NCBI GenBank assembly: GCA_035578155.1
Contig: JAPWDM010000024.1
Location: 4,338,961-4,402,960 of the forward strand
From: Brachynemurus nebulosus
Taxonomy: Eukaryota > Arthropoda > Insecta > Neuroptera > Myrmeleontidae
DNA length: 64,000 nt
Reading direction: 5' to 3'
A model generated the notes under the pieces. That model had not been told where the DNA came from. It saw only the letters and a program-made list of their open reading frames with translations, and ran no database searches. Of this stretch, positions 49,490 through 58,852 are shown piece after piece. Numbering within the stretch: position 1 is the stretch's first letter; each line of letters opens with the position of its first letter. A program made the position numbers and the translations under genes.

Positions 49490-50034
49490 AATTCATTTAA
49501 ATCCAAAATGTTTTATTCCATCCATCAAAAGTCATTCGCTGATGCAGTTATTTAGTTTAGCGAATTTTCAGATTGGAAATTCAGCTATTTTTATCTTTTT
49601 ATGTCCGATTTTACTCATATGCATGACTTAATGTGATTTATATTGCAAGTAAAGCACTGTCTCGATTCGCCCCACACATAGGGGCGAATCTAGACACTAT
49701 ATAACCAAAAAAAACAAAATGTTGCAGTACCAATTTTGATATTTTTATTACTGCCCTATATGCTCGTGATACTAAGGCATTTAAATTATTTTTTTAGAAT
49801 TTTTTAGATAAACTCTAAACAATTTATTGCCAAAAAACTGAAAAAATCGTTTACATTCGCCCCAACTGACGGTATACCATCGCCTTAAAGTTCATAAAAA
49901 ATTGTTGTAACTCAAAAAACTTAAAGGCTAAATTATAAAATAATAGAAAAAATATTTTAGAAACTAACCCCTAAAATACTTTAAAAATTTGAGCGAAGTG
50001 GGACTAGCAGTAAATAAGATACTGACATTCAATT

Positions 50035-50340
50035 GGATTTCATGGTAGCGCCGTGGATACTATTACTCCGAATGCAATGAAATTTGTAGGGAACTATCTA
50101 GGAACCAGACCGCATAATTTCTGACAATTTCATAAAAAAAGAATTGAATAGTTCAGAAGTTATGGCACTTGGTGTAATTTAGTATATTAATGGAAATATC
50201 ATGGTAGCGGCGTAGCTACCATTACTCCGATTTCGATTAAATTCATAGGGGACCATCTAGAAACCAAACTGCATAATTTTTGAAAATTTCATTAAAAACA
50301 ATTGAATAGTTCAGGAGTTATGCCACTTAGTGAAAACTGG
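50035..50340. repeat. Two tandem copies of a ~165-bp repeat plus a GGAC-rich tail
   Basis: ATGGTAGCGCCGTGGATACT and ATGGTAGCGGCGTAGCTACC start the two copies, each ending AATTGAATAGTTCAG and GTTATG. The run GACAGACGGACGGACGG follows at 50340. Confidence 0.8.
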
Positions 50341-51984
50341 CGACCTACAGACAGACGGACGGACGGACAGACACCGCACGAAAATTATTCAAGAAGCTCT
50401 AAAACGTAAAATGTGCGTAAATAATTTTATTTTGGAGGGAAAAAATTTTTTATTTTTCAAAAGTGATCACAATGCTTTCGCTACTTTCGTAGTCTCGAAA
50501 GCAAAATGGTACAAAACATTTCATTGTAGGTAATCACGATAAAAATGAAACAAAAATTCGTATTGGTAAATTTAACTGATAAAGAATTTAGGTTAAATTG
50601 CTAGGCAACAAATTTTCGTTAGACAAACCTAAATTTATTCGAGAAAATGCAAACCTTTCGTGTAATAATAAGTGATTATTTAGTATTTACAATAAGTAGA
50701 TAATTTTGCTTCCTAAAATTCTTATATTTTTGTCCAGTTTGCTTTGCCTTGAATGCTGCTAGATTTTTCTTTAAATATTTCGGATTTAGTTGAATAATTT
50801 TCTTCAAAATCTTCGAGAAATAATGCTACATTTTTCTGTAAAGGTTAATAACTCATTAAAAATTTGATTTTAATTTTATTTATTCAGTGTTATACGTATG
50901 CGCAATACTTACCAGAATTATTCTCTCTCAATCAAATAACAATAATATTTAATAAATTGTTTTAAAATCTAAATTACAAGAAAAATTGACGGTTTTTAAG
51001 GTTATAAAAATATTCAGTTCACTGTATGTACACATATACAGTTTTGTATATAGGTACATATTTACATAACACAATCTAAACTTCTTAAAAATAAATTAAA
51101 AAGTTGCTTTTTAAACATGTAAAATGTATCCAAAAAATGGTTCCCGATCTATTTCAATATTTTTTATATTATTAGCTTTCATATTTGAAAGCTAAAATAG
51201 AAAATTAAGTGCTTAGTAATAAATTTAAAGATGTCTCTAAACTAACTGACAATAAATATGCGTAATGTAAACTTCGCTTTATAACAAAAATAAAACTTGT
51301 CATATATGTAGTAATATTTATTATCTCATATCTGTTATGTTGGTATAAACTAAAGTGTTGTTTACCTATGTACCGTGCAAGTGAGATAGGAAATATATAC
51401 AACGGATTTATATAAAAAGAAATAAAAGATACATATTTATAATATAATAAAGGGCGCAGAATTTTTTTTTTACTGGGGTATCCATTTTATCAGCTTATTT
51501 TTCAGTATTTTTAGATTGAATATTAAAATTAGCCGTTAATATGATAATCTGAACTATAAAATGTCGATCTGAGATGATAAATTCCATTAATAGTTTTCTT
51601 TTTTGGCTATTATTTTTCGGCTTTTCGACCCCACATAATTTTTCCGTCCCTGGTATTTCAATAAAATAATAATAATAATGTGAATAATCATTTGGTCACA
51701 CAACGAAATTATTATATCGTCGAAGAAAGCCGAGGTTCGACGATATAAAAAATGCTAAAAATTTAACAATTTATTTTCAATTGGTTTATTGCCATGAATT
51801 TTTTCAAGTAGTGAAAGTGATTATTTTAATATTATTATTATTTAAATTCATAAATCCTGTTCTTTTAGTTTACAATTTTTAAGTTAGATAAATATGTATA
51901 TTAGATACTTATAGATATGAATGTATATAAATTTTTATTTAGACGTATTTTTTGCCACTCAATTACGAATGATTATTTAAAAAA
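50341..51984. other. AT-rich stretch with no clear gene
   Basis: Only short ORFs. Nothing recognised apart from the short GGAC run at its left edge. Confidence 0.4.
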
Positions 51985-52740
51985 AATCAGACAGTTCTTC
52001 ATACCAGGAAATATTAGAAAGTTCTTCTTCCATTACAAGTGCTATGGAAAAAGAAACTGCTTCCACTGTTTCTGATACGAGTGAAGTTGGTGATTGTAAA
52101 TAAAATTTTTTTTTAAATATTGGATAGATGTATAAATAATTATTAAATAATAAAATTTATTTTACAGCGCCTGTGTACAGATGGTCCAATAAATGTGTAA
52201 TGTTTTTCCTTGAGACGTACAAATGTTTAGAATATAAATTCAGTGAGGGCAAATACGCACAAAAAAGAGCTTGAGATGAGTTTTCCAAAATTTTGTCTGT
52301 CGAGGGATACAGTATTACTGGTCCCCAGTGTTCAGCAAAGTTACGTAGCCTAAAAAAAAAACGTATAAATCTATTAAAGGCCATAATAATAAATCTGGAA
52401 ATGATAGAAGAAGTTGGCCATTTTTGATGTAAAAAAAAGGTTTTCCCCTATTTTTTTATCTACTAATGATTTATTTTTTCAGATCATACATGAAATTTTT
52501 TCTACTAAGGCGTGGCCAAATCCAGTCGCAATGGCGTTTTCAACGGGACTTACCACCCAAGTAAAGTATGCAAACCCAGAATCAGAAAGTGGAAATTCAA
52601 TCGGTTAGTTAATAAGTATTTTTTACTTTTCTGATAGTTTTAATTATATCTATGTAAATTTTTAAATTCTTAGGATCATCAGCGTCTAAAGAAAATGTAA
52701 AATCTTTATTGGCTAAAAAACTTAGACAAAAAGAGGTAGG
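51985..52740 (+). pseudogene. Decayed Myb/SANT-like (MADF-type) DNA-binding protein gene
   Basis: Exon 1 reads Ser/Glu-rich sequence (SYQEILESSSSITSAMEKET) to a donor near 52093. After an acceptor at 52167 comes PVYRWSNKCVMFFLETYKC, then FSEGKYAQKRA, an in-frame TGA where the family has Trp, DEFSKILSVEGYSITGPQCS and AKLRSLKKK. A frame change near 52378 then continues GHNNKSGNDRRSWPF. Further acceptor-bounded pieces at 52483 and 52673 encode FSTKAWPNPVA and ASKENVKSLLAKKLRQKE. The TGPQC and SGxxRRxWPFF signatures mark the insect trihelix/Myb-like family often linked to Harbinger-type transposons. Confidence 0.65.
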
Positions 52741-53095
52741 GTCCCATTGACCCTGTTGGACTTTACATCACGTAATCTGTATAGCTATTCAAAATAGTTT
52801 AGCTCTCTAACAGTGAAAAAATTTTCAAAATCGGTATATTAGTTCAATTTTGACACTTTTGGGTTCATTGGACCCTGGCAGATCTTACAAAACGTAATCT
52901 ATATCTATCTAAAATAACTCACCTCTCTAACACTGAAAAAATTTTCAAAATTGGACGGTTATTTTATTTTTGACACTTTTAGGTCACATGGATCCTGGCG
53001 GACCTTACATAACGTAATCTATATCTATCTAATATAGCTAAGCTCTCTAACAGTGAAAAAATTTTCAAAATCGGTTGGTAAGTTTATATTTGACA
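52730..53095. repeat. Three tandem copies of a ~119-bp repeat
   Basis: Each unit has ATTGGACCCTGGC, CTTACATMACGTAATCTATA, TCTCTAACAGTGAAAAAATT and a TTTTGACACTTTT end. Diverged relatives lie at 9130-9540. The array abuts the Polinton-like TIR. Confidence 0.85.
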
Positions 53096-53097
53096 CA

Positions 53098-54100
53098 AGT
53101 AGAATAGCTAGGCCGGTTCTACCCCACCGTAGAACCTCAATTATCCGGACTACTTTTTTGACGATGTTAAGAACCGTGTAGTTTGGGGTCCTACTGTACC
53201 TAGTGTATGAATTGACCTTTAACCTAGCACGTACATGTATTTAAAATTTGTTGTTGACATTTGACCCCAACACTCGCTCATACTGTTGGCCTTGAAATTC
53301 CTAAGAGGTGAGTCATCACCAGCAACCAAATTAATTTATGTTAACCCATTATGCGTCATCACAATTTACTTATAACAATTTCATTTTGTGTTAACCCATT
53401 ACCATCCAAACCTAACGCATGCGCAGACTGAATTTAAGTACACGACGCATGCGCAGACTGAATTTTAGGCCACAATTTGATAGATGGGGTACACTACCAC
53501 GTCAAAAATGTGGGGTTACCCTAACTCGGGGGTGGCTCCAAACTTTTGACACCGTACTGTACTTAAATTTTTGGTACACTACCGTGTCAAAAGTGTGGAC
53601 GCCCCCTGGCCAAAAAGGTATCCGATCACTTTTTGAAGCGTACTGTACGTGCAAACCTTGACCCCAACACGCGCTTGCCTTAATTACGTCATCTTAAACG
53701 AACTATCACGTCAAAAAATGTGGGGTATACCCTAACCCAGGAGTGACCCCAAGCTTTTGACGCCGTACTGTACTTAAATTTTTGGTACACTGCCGTGTCA
53801 AAAGTGCGGGCCCCCCTGACCAAAAAGGTGTCCGATCACTTGTTGAAGCGCACTGTACGTGCAAACCTTAACCCCAACACGCGCTTACCTTAATTGCGTC
53901 ATTTTAAACGAAAGGTACATTACCAAGTCAAAAATGTGGGGAATACCCTAACCCACGGGGTGGCCGCTAAATTTTGTGGGGGCACTGTACCAAGCGCTAG
54001 CCGCAATCATGACTTCAGACTCCAGATTTCAGACTCCGGGGTCCAGACTCCAAATTTCAGACCGCTACTGTACTGCCGGAAATTTTGGTGTCAATTGTAC
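53098..54100. repeat. Left terminal inverted repeat with internal tandem units
   Basis: It matches the reverse complement of 63078-64000 at about 98-99%; known mismatches include TTTAACCTAG against TTTGACCTGG. Inside, units of about 215 bp repeat from 53466 and 53701 with a partial third from 53911, each with ACGTCAAAAATGTGGGGT, GACRCCGTACTGTACTTAAA and GTGTCAAAAGTG. A duplicated ACGCATGCGCAGACTGAATT lies at 53416 and 53445. A small Tigger-like fragment (GTAGAACCTCAATTATCCGG) lies near 53129. Confidence 0.9.
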
Positions 54101-54912
54101 TGCATAATATTTTTATATATAATTAACCTTGAAAAACTTATTAGCTTTAGAATTTTATCAGCTTAAAATAAGTTTGTTTTAGCTGAATGTTTATTTTAAC
54201 AGACCTTGAAAGCATATTGTAAAACATCATTTAAGAATTTTAGTATAACACAGAACTATTCACCGCATAATTTATAAATCAAATAAAAATTATATTAATA
54301 CCTACACACCTGTATATTATGTATAAACCCTGTATATTAATAATAATATGTAGTATTCTATTTCTAATTTACGATTAGACGGAATCTAATTATAAAATAA
54401 TTTATAAATATTGCAAAAATTTGTTTAATCAGCAAAATCAATGTATATCATTTTAATACTGATACATATTTATTTACGGTATAATAGTATTGTATTTATT
54501 CATATTTTAAACAGAATAAAAGTTCAATTTTCGGTTTTAAATTACTATAAACACGTTGCTTAATATAAAAATGATAACAGCATTTAGTTTTGCTAAATTT
54601 TTATAGATTAGTATCTATATTAGAGAATTCACATGTAAAATCATGTATATAACGGGAGTATATTTAATATTTTTAATGAATGTTTTCTTATACAGGGTGT
54701 ATCATGAAATATGCTTTTCAATTAGAATAATAAATTTCATAAGATTTTTGTCAATACTTTTATAGGTTAACGAAAGTAACTTCTTGCTTTAAAAAATAGG
54801 GGAATTTAGGGTAATAATTAAATAAAACGCACATAATTTTTTCTTTTTTAATTTTATTTATAGAATATGTATACAGAAATTAAATTGCTTAAATCTATAT
54901 ATTACATAAAAT
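54101..54912. other. Non-coding AT-rich region inside the left TIR
   Basis: No ORF of note. A TACAGGGTGTATCATGAAAT stretch at 54693 resembles widespread insect repeat ends, but no partner was found. Confidence 0.4.
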
Positions 54913-55387
54913 CTACTTATTTTCCATATAAAAATTTTTTAAAAGAATACAATTTTCTAAAGAACAAATTTTGTCAGAATGAAGCATACAACGTCTTGAA
55001 TAATATTCATCTCGCAGATTGGAAATCTTCGGTACATCAAATATTTCCTCCAAATTCAAAATCCACGGCTGGTTTTCGGTACCATCAAACAAATTTGAAA
55101 TCCATTTCTTCTTTTCACCGCCCTTGAAACTTCTTTAATATAGGTTTCAATATGGAATGAAGTTTTTTGTACGGAATAAATCCATATGACCAAGGTATCC
55201 CATGCCAATTTCGGCAAAGCCAACGTGCAGCAACCCGTTCATATTTCTTCGGCAACTCGTTGAAATCAAACGGTGCGTCGAATATAAGATGTAATATTTC
55301 ATCCGAATTTTCCGCAACGATACCAACTTCTTTAAAATAAAATTGTTTGTTAGCTCCCTGATAGCCTTGTATGTCAAGAAACGCCAT
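54913..55387 (-). pseudogene. Frameshifted small protein gene, element-associated, function unknown
   Basis: The ATG at 55387 opens MAFLDIQGYQ. The frame continues 90 codons through FDFNELPKKY and GIPWSYGF to a stop at 55115. A reading frame shifted by one base near 55118 continues the same protein style through WISNLF, ISNLRDEYY, then a Cys/His set (C-x2-H, C, C) and stops at 54913. The N-terminal part resembles short proteins that occur widely in insect mobile elements; a DnaQ/RNase H-like fold is possible but I cannot confirm it. A TATA/TCAGT promoter lies just upstream. Confidence 0.6.
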
Positions 55388-55406
55388 TTTTTATCGCCGC
55401 CGTAGA

Positions 55407-55439
55407 ACTGAATTTACTCACACAATCCACAACTTTATA
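55407..55439 (-). promoter_or_regulatory. Core promoter of the frameshifted small gene
   Basis: Minus-strand TATAAAG (55439-55433) is followed by TCAGT (55411-55407), a spacing of about 28 bp. The initiator lies 20 bp upstream of the ATG. Confidence 0.6.
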
Positions 55440-55838
55440 TAAAATAATTAAAATTGGTGAGGATAGTTAATTTGTGGGATGTATCCGAAAAAGGATACTA
55501 ATAGCTGTTGCTAGTTGACCATCAAATTACAAACTGTTAATAATATTTAGCACATTGGTGCGTACCATGTTCTTTTCACTTTAAGACCTAGTGATTTAAG
55601 GAATGCTAAATTTTCGGGTGAAATGTGTTGTCGCTTAAAAGTTTTACGTTTAATGATCTTAGGTTTCGAAAGTCCTTTGCTAGGTTGTTTAGCGTTGGAC
55701 TGCTCTGAATTGTAAATTATCATGGTTCGAAATGCAATTGTTTTACCACGAAATTGTTTTTTTTCAGCGAAAGTGATGTTAACTCTTTGACAACCACCGG
55801 TAAATTGACAATATTTTGTGTAAGTTTAACTAATTTAT
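55440..55838. other. Spacer between divergent genes of the element
   Basis: Contains short ORFs only; no domain recognised. Confidence 0.4.
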
Positions 55839-55916
55839 ACCCTTTAACCATGATAATGTGTGTGAGCCCTTTAACCATGATAAGGTGTATGAGCTCTTTA
55901 ACCATGATAAGGTGTA
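55839..55916. repeat. Short tandem array TTTAACCATGATAAGGTGTA
   Basis: Three copies of a ~27-bp unit (CTTTAACCATGATAAGGTGT) lie immediately before the 21-bp array. Confidence 0.85.
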
Positions 55917-56660
55917 TGAGTCACTCCGGGGGCAAAATAAGTCACTCCGGGGGCAAAATGAGTCACTCCGGGAGTAATATGAGCCATTCCGGGAACAAAA
56001 AGAGTCAATCCGGGAGCAAAATGAGTCACTCCGGAAGCAAAATGAGTCACTCCGGGGGCAAAATGAGTCACTCCGGGGAGCAAAATGAGTCAATCCGGGA
56101 GCAAAGTGAGTCACTTCGGGAGCGAAATGAGTAACTCCGGGAGCAAAATGAGTCACTCCGAGAGCAAAATGAGTCACTCCGGGAGCAAAATTAGTCACTC
56201 CGGGAGCAAAATGAGTCACTCCGGGAGCAAAATGAGTCACTCCGGGAGCAAAATGAGTCACTCCGGGAGCAAAATGAGTCACTTTGGGAGCAAAATGAGT
56301 CACTCCGGGAGCAAAAGAGTCACTCCGGGAGCAAAATGAGTCACTCCGGGAGCAAAATGAGTCACTCCGGGAGCGAAATGAGTAACTCCGGGAGCAAAAT
56401 GAGTCACTCCGGGAGCAAAATGTGTCACTCCGGGAGCAAAATGTGTCACTCCGGGAGCAAAATGAGTCACTGCGGGAACAAAATTAGTCACTCCGGGAGC
56501 GAAATGAGTAACTCCGGGAGCAAAATGTGTCACTCTGGGAGCAAAATGAGTCACTGCGGGAGCAAAATGAGTCACTCCGGGAGCAAAATGAGTCACTCCG
56601 AGAGCAAAATGAGTCACTCCGGGAGCAAAATGGGTCACTTCGGGAGCAAAATGAGTCACC
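55917..56660. repeat. 21-bp minisatellite upstream of the second finger gene, ~35 copies
   Basis: Unit GAGTCACTCCGGGAGCAAAA plus T, 21 bp, about two helical turns of DNA, with point variants (AGCGAAATGAGTAACTC, CTGCGGG). It contains TGAGTCA (an AP-1-like site) and CTCCGGGAG, a self-complementary core. Because 21 is a multiple of three, frames stay open across many units (MSHSGSK or THFAPGV heptads), but indels break them. I read these as by-products. One unit near 56308 lacks three bases (AAAAGAGTC). Confidence 0.95.
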
Positions 56661-56697
56661 CGTTGGAGTCAAATGAGTAGCTCGGTGAAGCAAAGTA

Positions 56698-56732
56698 TAT
56701 ATAAGTAGAGAAGCAATAAATCTTTGAACAGT
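56698..56732 (+). promoter_or_regulatory. Core promoter of the second finger gene
   Basis: TATATAA at 56698-56704 is followed by ACAGT at 56728-56732, about 30 bp downstream. The ATG is at 56774. The layout mirrors the promoter at 2154-2190. Confidence 0.6.
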
Positions 56733-56773
56733 TATTCATTTACTAGCGAACGCTTCAGACCTCCCGCTGAACG

Positions 56774-57757
56774 ATGTATAATTGTGATTTTTATGGTAAA
56801 GCATTTACGCGAAAGTCTAATCTTTCTAGACACTTAAATGTTCAACATAATTCGTTAAGCAATATTAATGATGGTACGATTGGAAAGAATGATAACTCAT
56901 CAAGCAAATTCATACCATATGATGCTAATAATAAAACACCTGATGATATCTCTATATCTAGATTTGATGATAATGATGATGAAAATACATCTCAACTACA
57001 GCATGATATTGATTACTCTGACGCAATCTTGAATCCGTTTGACCAAAAAAGGATAGCTGCTGCAACTGAAGCCATCCAAACCAAATTTAACTCTTTGAAA
57101 AAAGGAGAAAACCGTCGTCAATCTGAAAACGAGAAAGATAGTTGGTCTAATGAAAGTAAGCAAGTAAATCACTTAACACCAATTAATAACAATTGCAATG
57201 AAACAACCTCCTCTTCACAACTAACTAAACTTTTAGGAACTGCTTTAGATATTATAATGTTAAAAGAGGTTCGAAGCGTTGACTCGGAAAATGAAGCGAA
57301 AATTGTCAATTCGGTTAAACCAATAAGCCTAAAACGTCATATAGCTTCAAATGAAAATGTCGAAAACGGGGTCTTAGCTAAGCATTTTAAGCATTTTAAC
57401 TTGAGAGAGTCTAGAAATGTTAACATACAATCGAACAAAATAAAATACTGGCATAATCTTAATACTTTAATAGATGAATTACAACGTTTATACGAGACTT
57501 CAGAGACTGGTGAAAAAATACTCAATATTATTCGAAGTTTAGAGGAAAATAAAAATATGTTGTTGTTTAACGTTTACGATCGAGAAGATTTAATCAAAGA
57601 GTTAAATGCTTTAAAAGAAACTACTGTTGGTCGGGAAATATACTCTATACTTCGCGAACTTCAAAAGGCTGATGTTATTGAGCCACTAGGTGATTATCTG
57701 GATGAAACTGATAAAGAAGATGCTAGCGATTATGATGATGATAATGATGATGATTAA
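56774..57757 (+). CDS. C2H2-finger-family acidic protein, 327 aa, with a broken finger
   Basis: Starts MYNCDFYGKAFTRKSNLSRH. The finger scaffold is kept (C4, F11, L17, H20, H25) but the second zinc cysteine is Tyr7, so zinc binding is probably lost or altered. The rest aligns with the 2227-3372 protein: AAATEAIQTKFNSLKK, the shared ENRRQSE, LLGTALDIIMLKE, then two helical repeats (LIDELQRLYETSETGEKI and LIKELNALKETTVGREIY, the second ending in DVIEPL) and an Asp-rich tail. It is the only plus-strand gene of the element, divergent from the small gene at 55387 and convergent with the polymerase operon-like block. AATAAA at about 57893 could end the transcript. Function unknown; DNA binding is inferred from the family finger. 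Confidence 0.8.
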   Translation: MYNCDFYGKAFTRKSNLSRHLNVQHNSLSNINDGTIGKNDNSSSKFIPYDANNKTPDDISISRFDDNDDENTSQLQHDIDYSDAILNPFDQKRIAAATEAIQTKFNSLKKGENRRQSENEKDSWSNESKQVNHLTPINNNCNETTSSSQLTKLLGTALDIIMLKEVRSVDSENEAKIVNSVKPISLKRHIASNENVENGVLAKHFKHFNLRESRNVNIQSNKIKYWHNLNTLIDELQRLYETSETGEKILNIIRSLEENKNMLLFNVYDREDLIKELNALKETTVGREIYSILRELQKADVIEPLGDYLDETDKEDASDYDDDNDDD

Positions 57758-58067
57758 TTGATTATCCGCATTAAGAATTTACTGAATTTTGAAGAACACC
57801 ACCGTATAAGAAGCAGCAGTTATCCCTCATTGAATTGTATATTTTATTTTTATATTTTTTAACCCTGTAAGATAAAAAGGCTTTTTTTTCCAAATAAATA
57901 ACACATATATGTAAATAATTATTGTTCTTTATTTTTAAAATATAAGTATGAATACAAAATATTTTCACAATAATTGTATATGTAATATTTTTTATAATAA
58001 ATGTTTTGTATATGAAATAATTTTTTACAATAAATGTATATGAAATATTTTTTACAATAAATAAATA
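57758..58067. repeat. Convergent 3' region with ~36-bp AT-rich repeat
   Basis: Three to four copies of TTTTTTACAATAAATGTATA followed by TGAAATA occupy about 57960-58065. AATAAA motifs here may serve the plus-strand finger gene. Confidence 0.7.
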
Positions 58068-58817
58068 TTAAAAATTGTATGATTTGTTTATATATTCAAT
58101 AACACCCGAACGTAATTGTTTCATGTTTTCAGGTAACTGATCCCATACTTGACAAATTCGTTGTGCATATTCGGGTATCATATATGCATACAGATGTTGC
58201 ACCCAAATATCATATTTCAATAGTTGTTTTGTTAAGTATAATAACATATCGAAATTTCTGACTTTTGTATACAAATAAGGATGAGTCAGAAATATGTCTT
58301 CAACGTGTGAAATCCGTGTTGCAAATGTCAATGGTTCACCAACGGGCGGTTGAAAGTTTTCCTCCATTTTCACGCCATTCTTGCACATTTCACAGCGAAT
58401 TTTCAAACCAGGTGGTCCATCAATATGATCTGGTTGCCGTGGTCGATTATAATGTTCAAAACATGGTTCACATTCTTGAAACATGGCTCGATAATCGGAT
58501 GGTAACCAAATCCAGGCGCGTTGTATGATTTTCGCACCATAACTTTTCAGCACATTCAAACTGATCCACTTGTAGATTTGAAGAAATGTTTCCAAAGTCA
58601 GTTCGTTCAGTAGCATTGGTTCACGTTCGAAAAATTCACCAATTGAAACATCCATTTTATCCCACTCCATTGATTCCGGTTCAGACAATTTCAAATTTTG
58701 CATTTTTACAATAGCATCAATTGTTTTTTCATAGGTATCAACCCGTTTACGTAGTTTATCCAGTTCACTTGAAAATATTTGTAGCCGTTTCCAGTAAGCC
58801 GATGATGACGATGCCAT
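58068..58817 (-). CDS. Unrecognised element protein, 249 aa, with two CxxC pairs
   Basis: The ATG at 58817 (context GGAAATGG) opens MASSSSAYWKRL. An in-frame ATG at 58880 would add 21 residues and overlap the end of the polymerase frame by 28 bases. Residues about 10-50 look coiled-coil (LDKLRKRVDTYEKTIDAIVK). A central part carries CEPC and CEMC about 30 residues apart, a possible zinc ribbon. The C-terminal third is aromatic and Leu-rich. It lies 35 nt downstream of the polymerase gene on the same strand. I do not recognise the family; a Polinton structural or accessory protein is possible. Confidence 0.65.
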   Translation of the reverse strand: MASSSSAYWKRLQIFSSELDKLRKRVDTYEKTIDAIVKMQNLKLSEPESMEWDKMDVSIGEFFEREPMLLNELTLETFLQIYKWISLNVLKSYGAKIIQRAWIWLPSDYRAMFQECEPCFEHYNRPRQPDHIDGPPGLKIRCEMCKNGVKMEENFQPPVGEPLTFATRISHVEDIFLTHPYLYTKVRNFDMLLYLTKQLLKYDIWVQHLYAYMIPEYAQRICQVWDQLPENMKQLRSGVIEYINKSYNF

Positions 58818-58852
58818 TTCCACTTGCGTACTAATTTTAACGTTGTTGATAT

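Larger units (their letters stand above)
47034..49872 (+). mobile_element. pogo-type DNA transposon, decayed, 2.84 kb
   Basis: TIRs CCATCAGTTGGGGCGAA and (reverse complement) CCGTCAGTTGGGGCGAA are flanked by TA at 47032-47033 and 49873-49874. Subterminal GGGGCGAATCTAGACA repeats occur at 47063 and 49681. It carries a pogo-like helix-turn-helix fragment (49055-49489). The DDE part is not recognisable. Confidence 0.75.
46193..50020. mobile_element. Outer inverted-repeat unit containing younger insertions
   Basis: Arms 46193-46325 and 49888-50020 are inverted copies, with ends ATCTTATTTACTGCTA followed by TCCCACTTCGC. The interior holds a foldback (46379-47003) and a pogo element (47034-49872). 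Removing these leaves about 300 bp, which suggests a MITE-size original. Confidence 0.75.

Noticed and set aside
55917..56660. CRISPR-like array
   Set aside because: Units are contiguous without unique spacers, the context is eukaryotic, and no cas gene is present.
55830..56693. Heptad-repeat ORFs (MSHSGSK and THFAPGV types) in the 21-bp array
   Set aside because: A 21-bp period keeps frames open automatically. Frames end at small indels, and neither strand has a plausible start or non-repeat coding flank.
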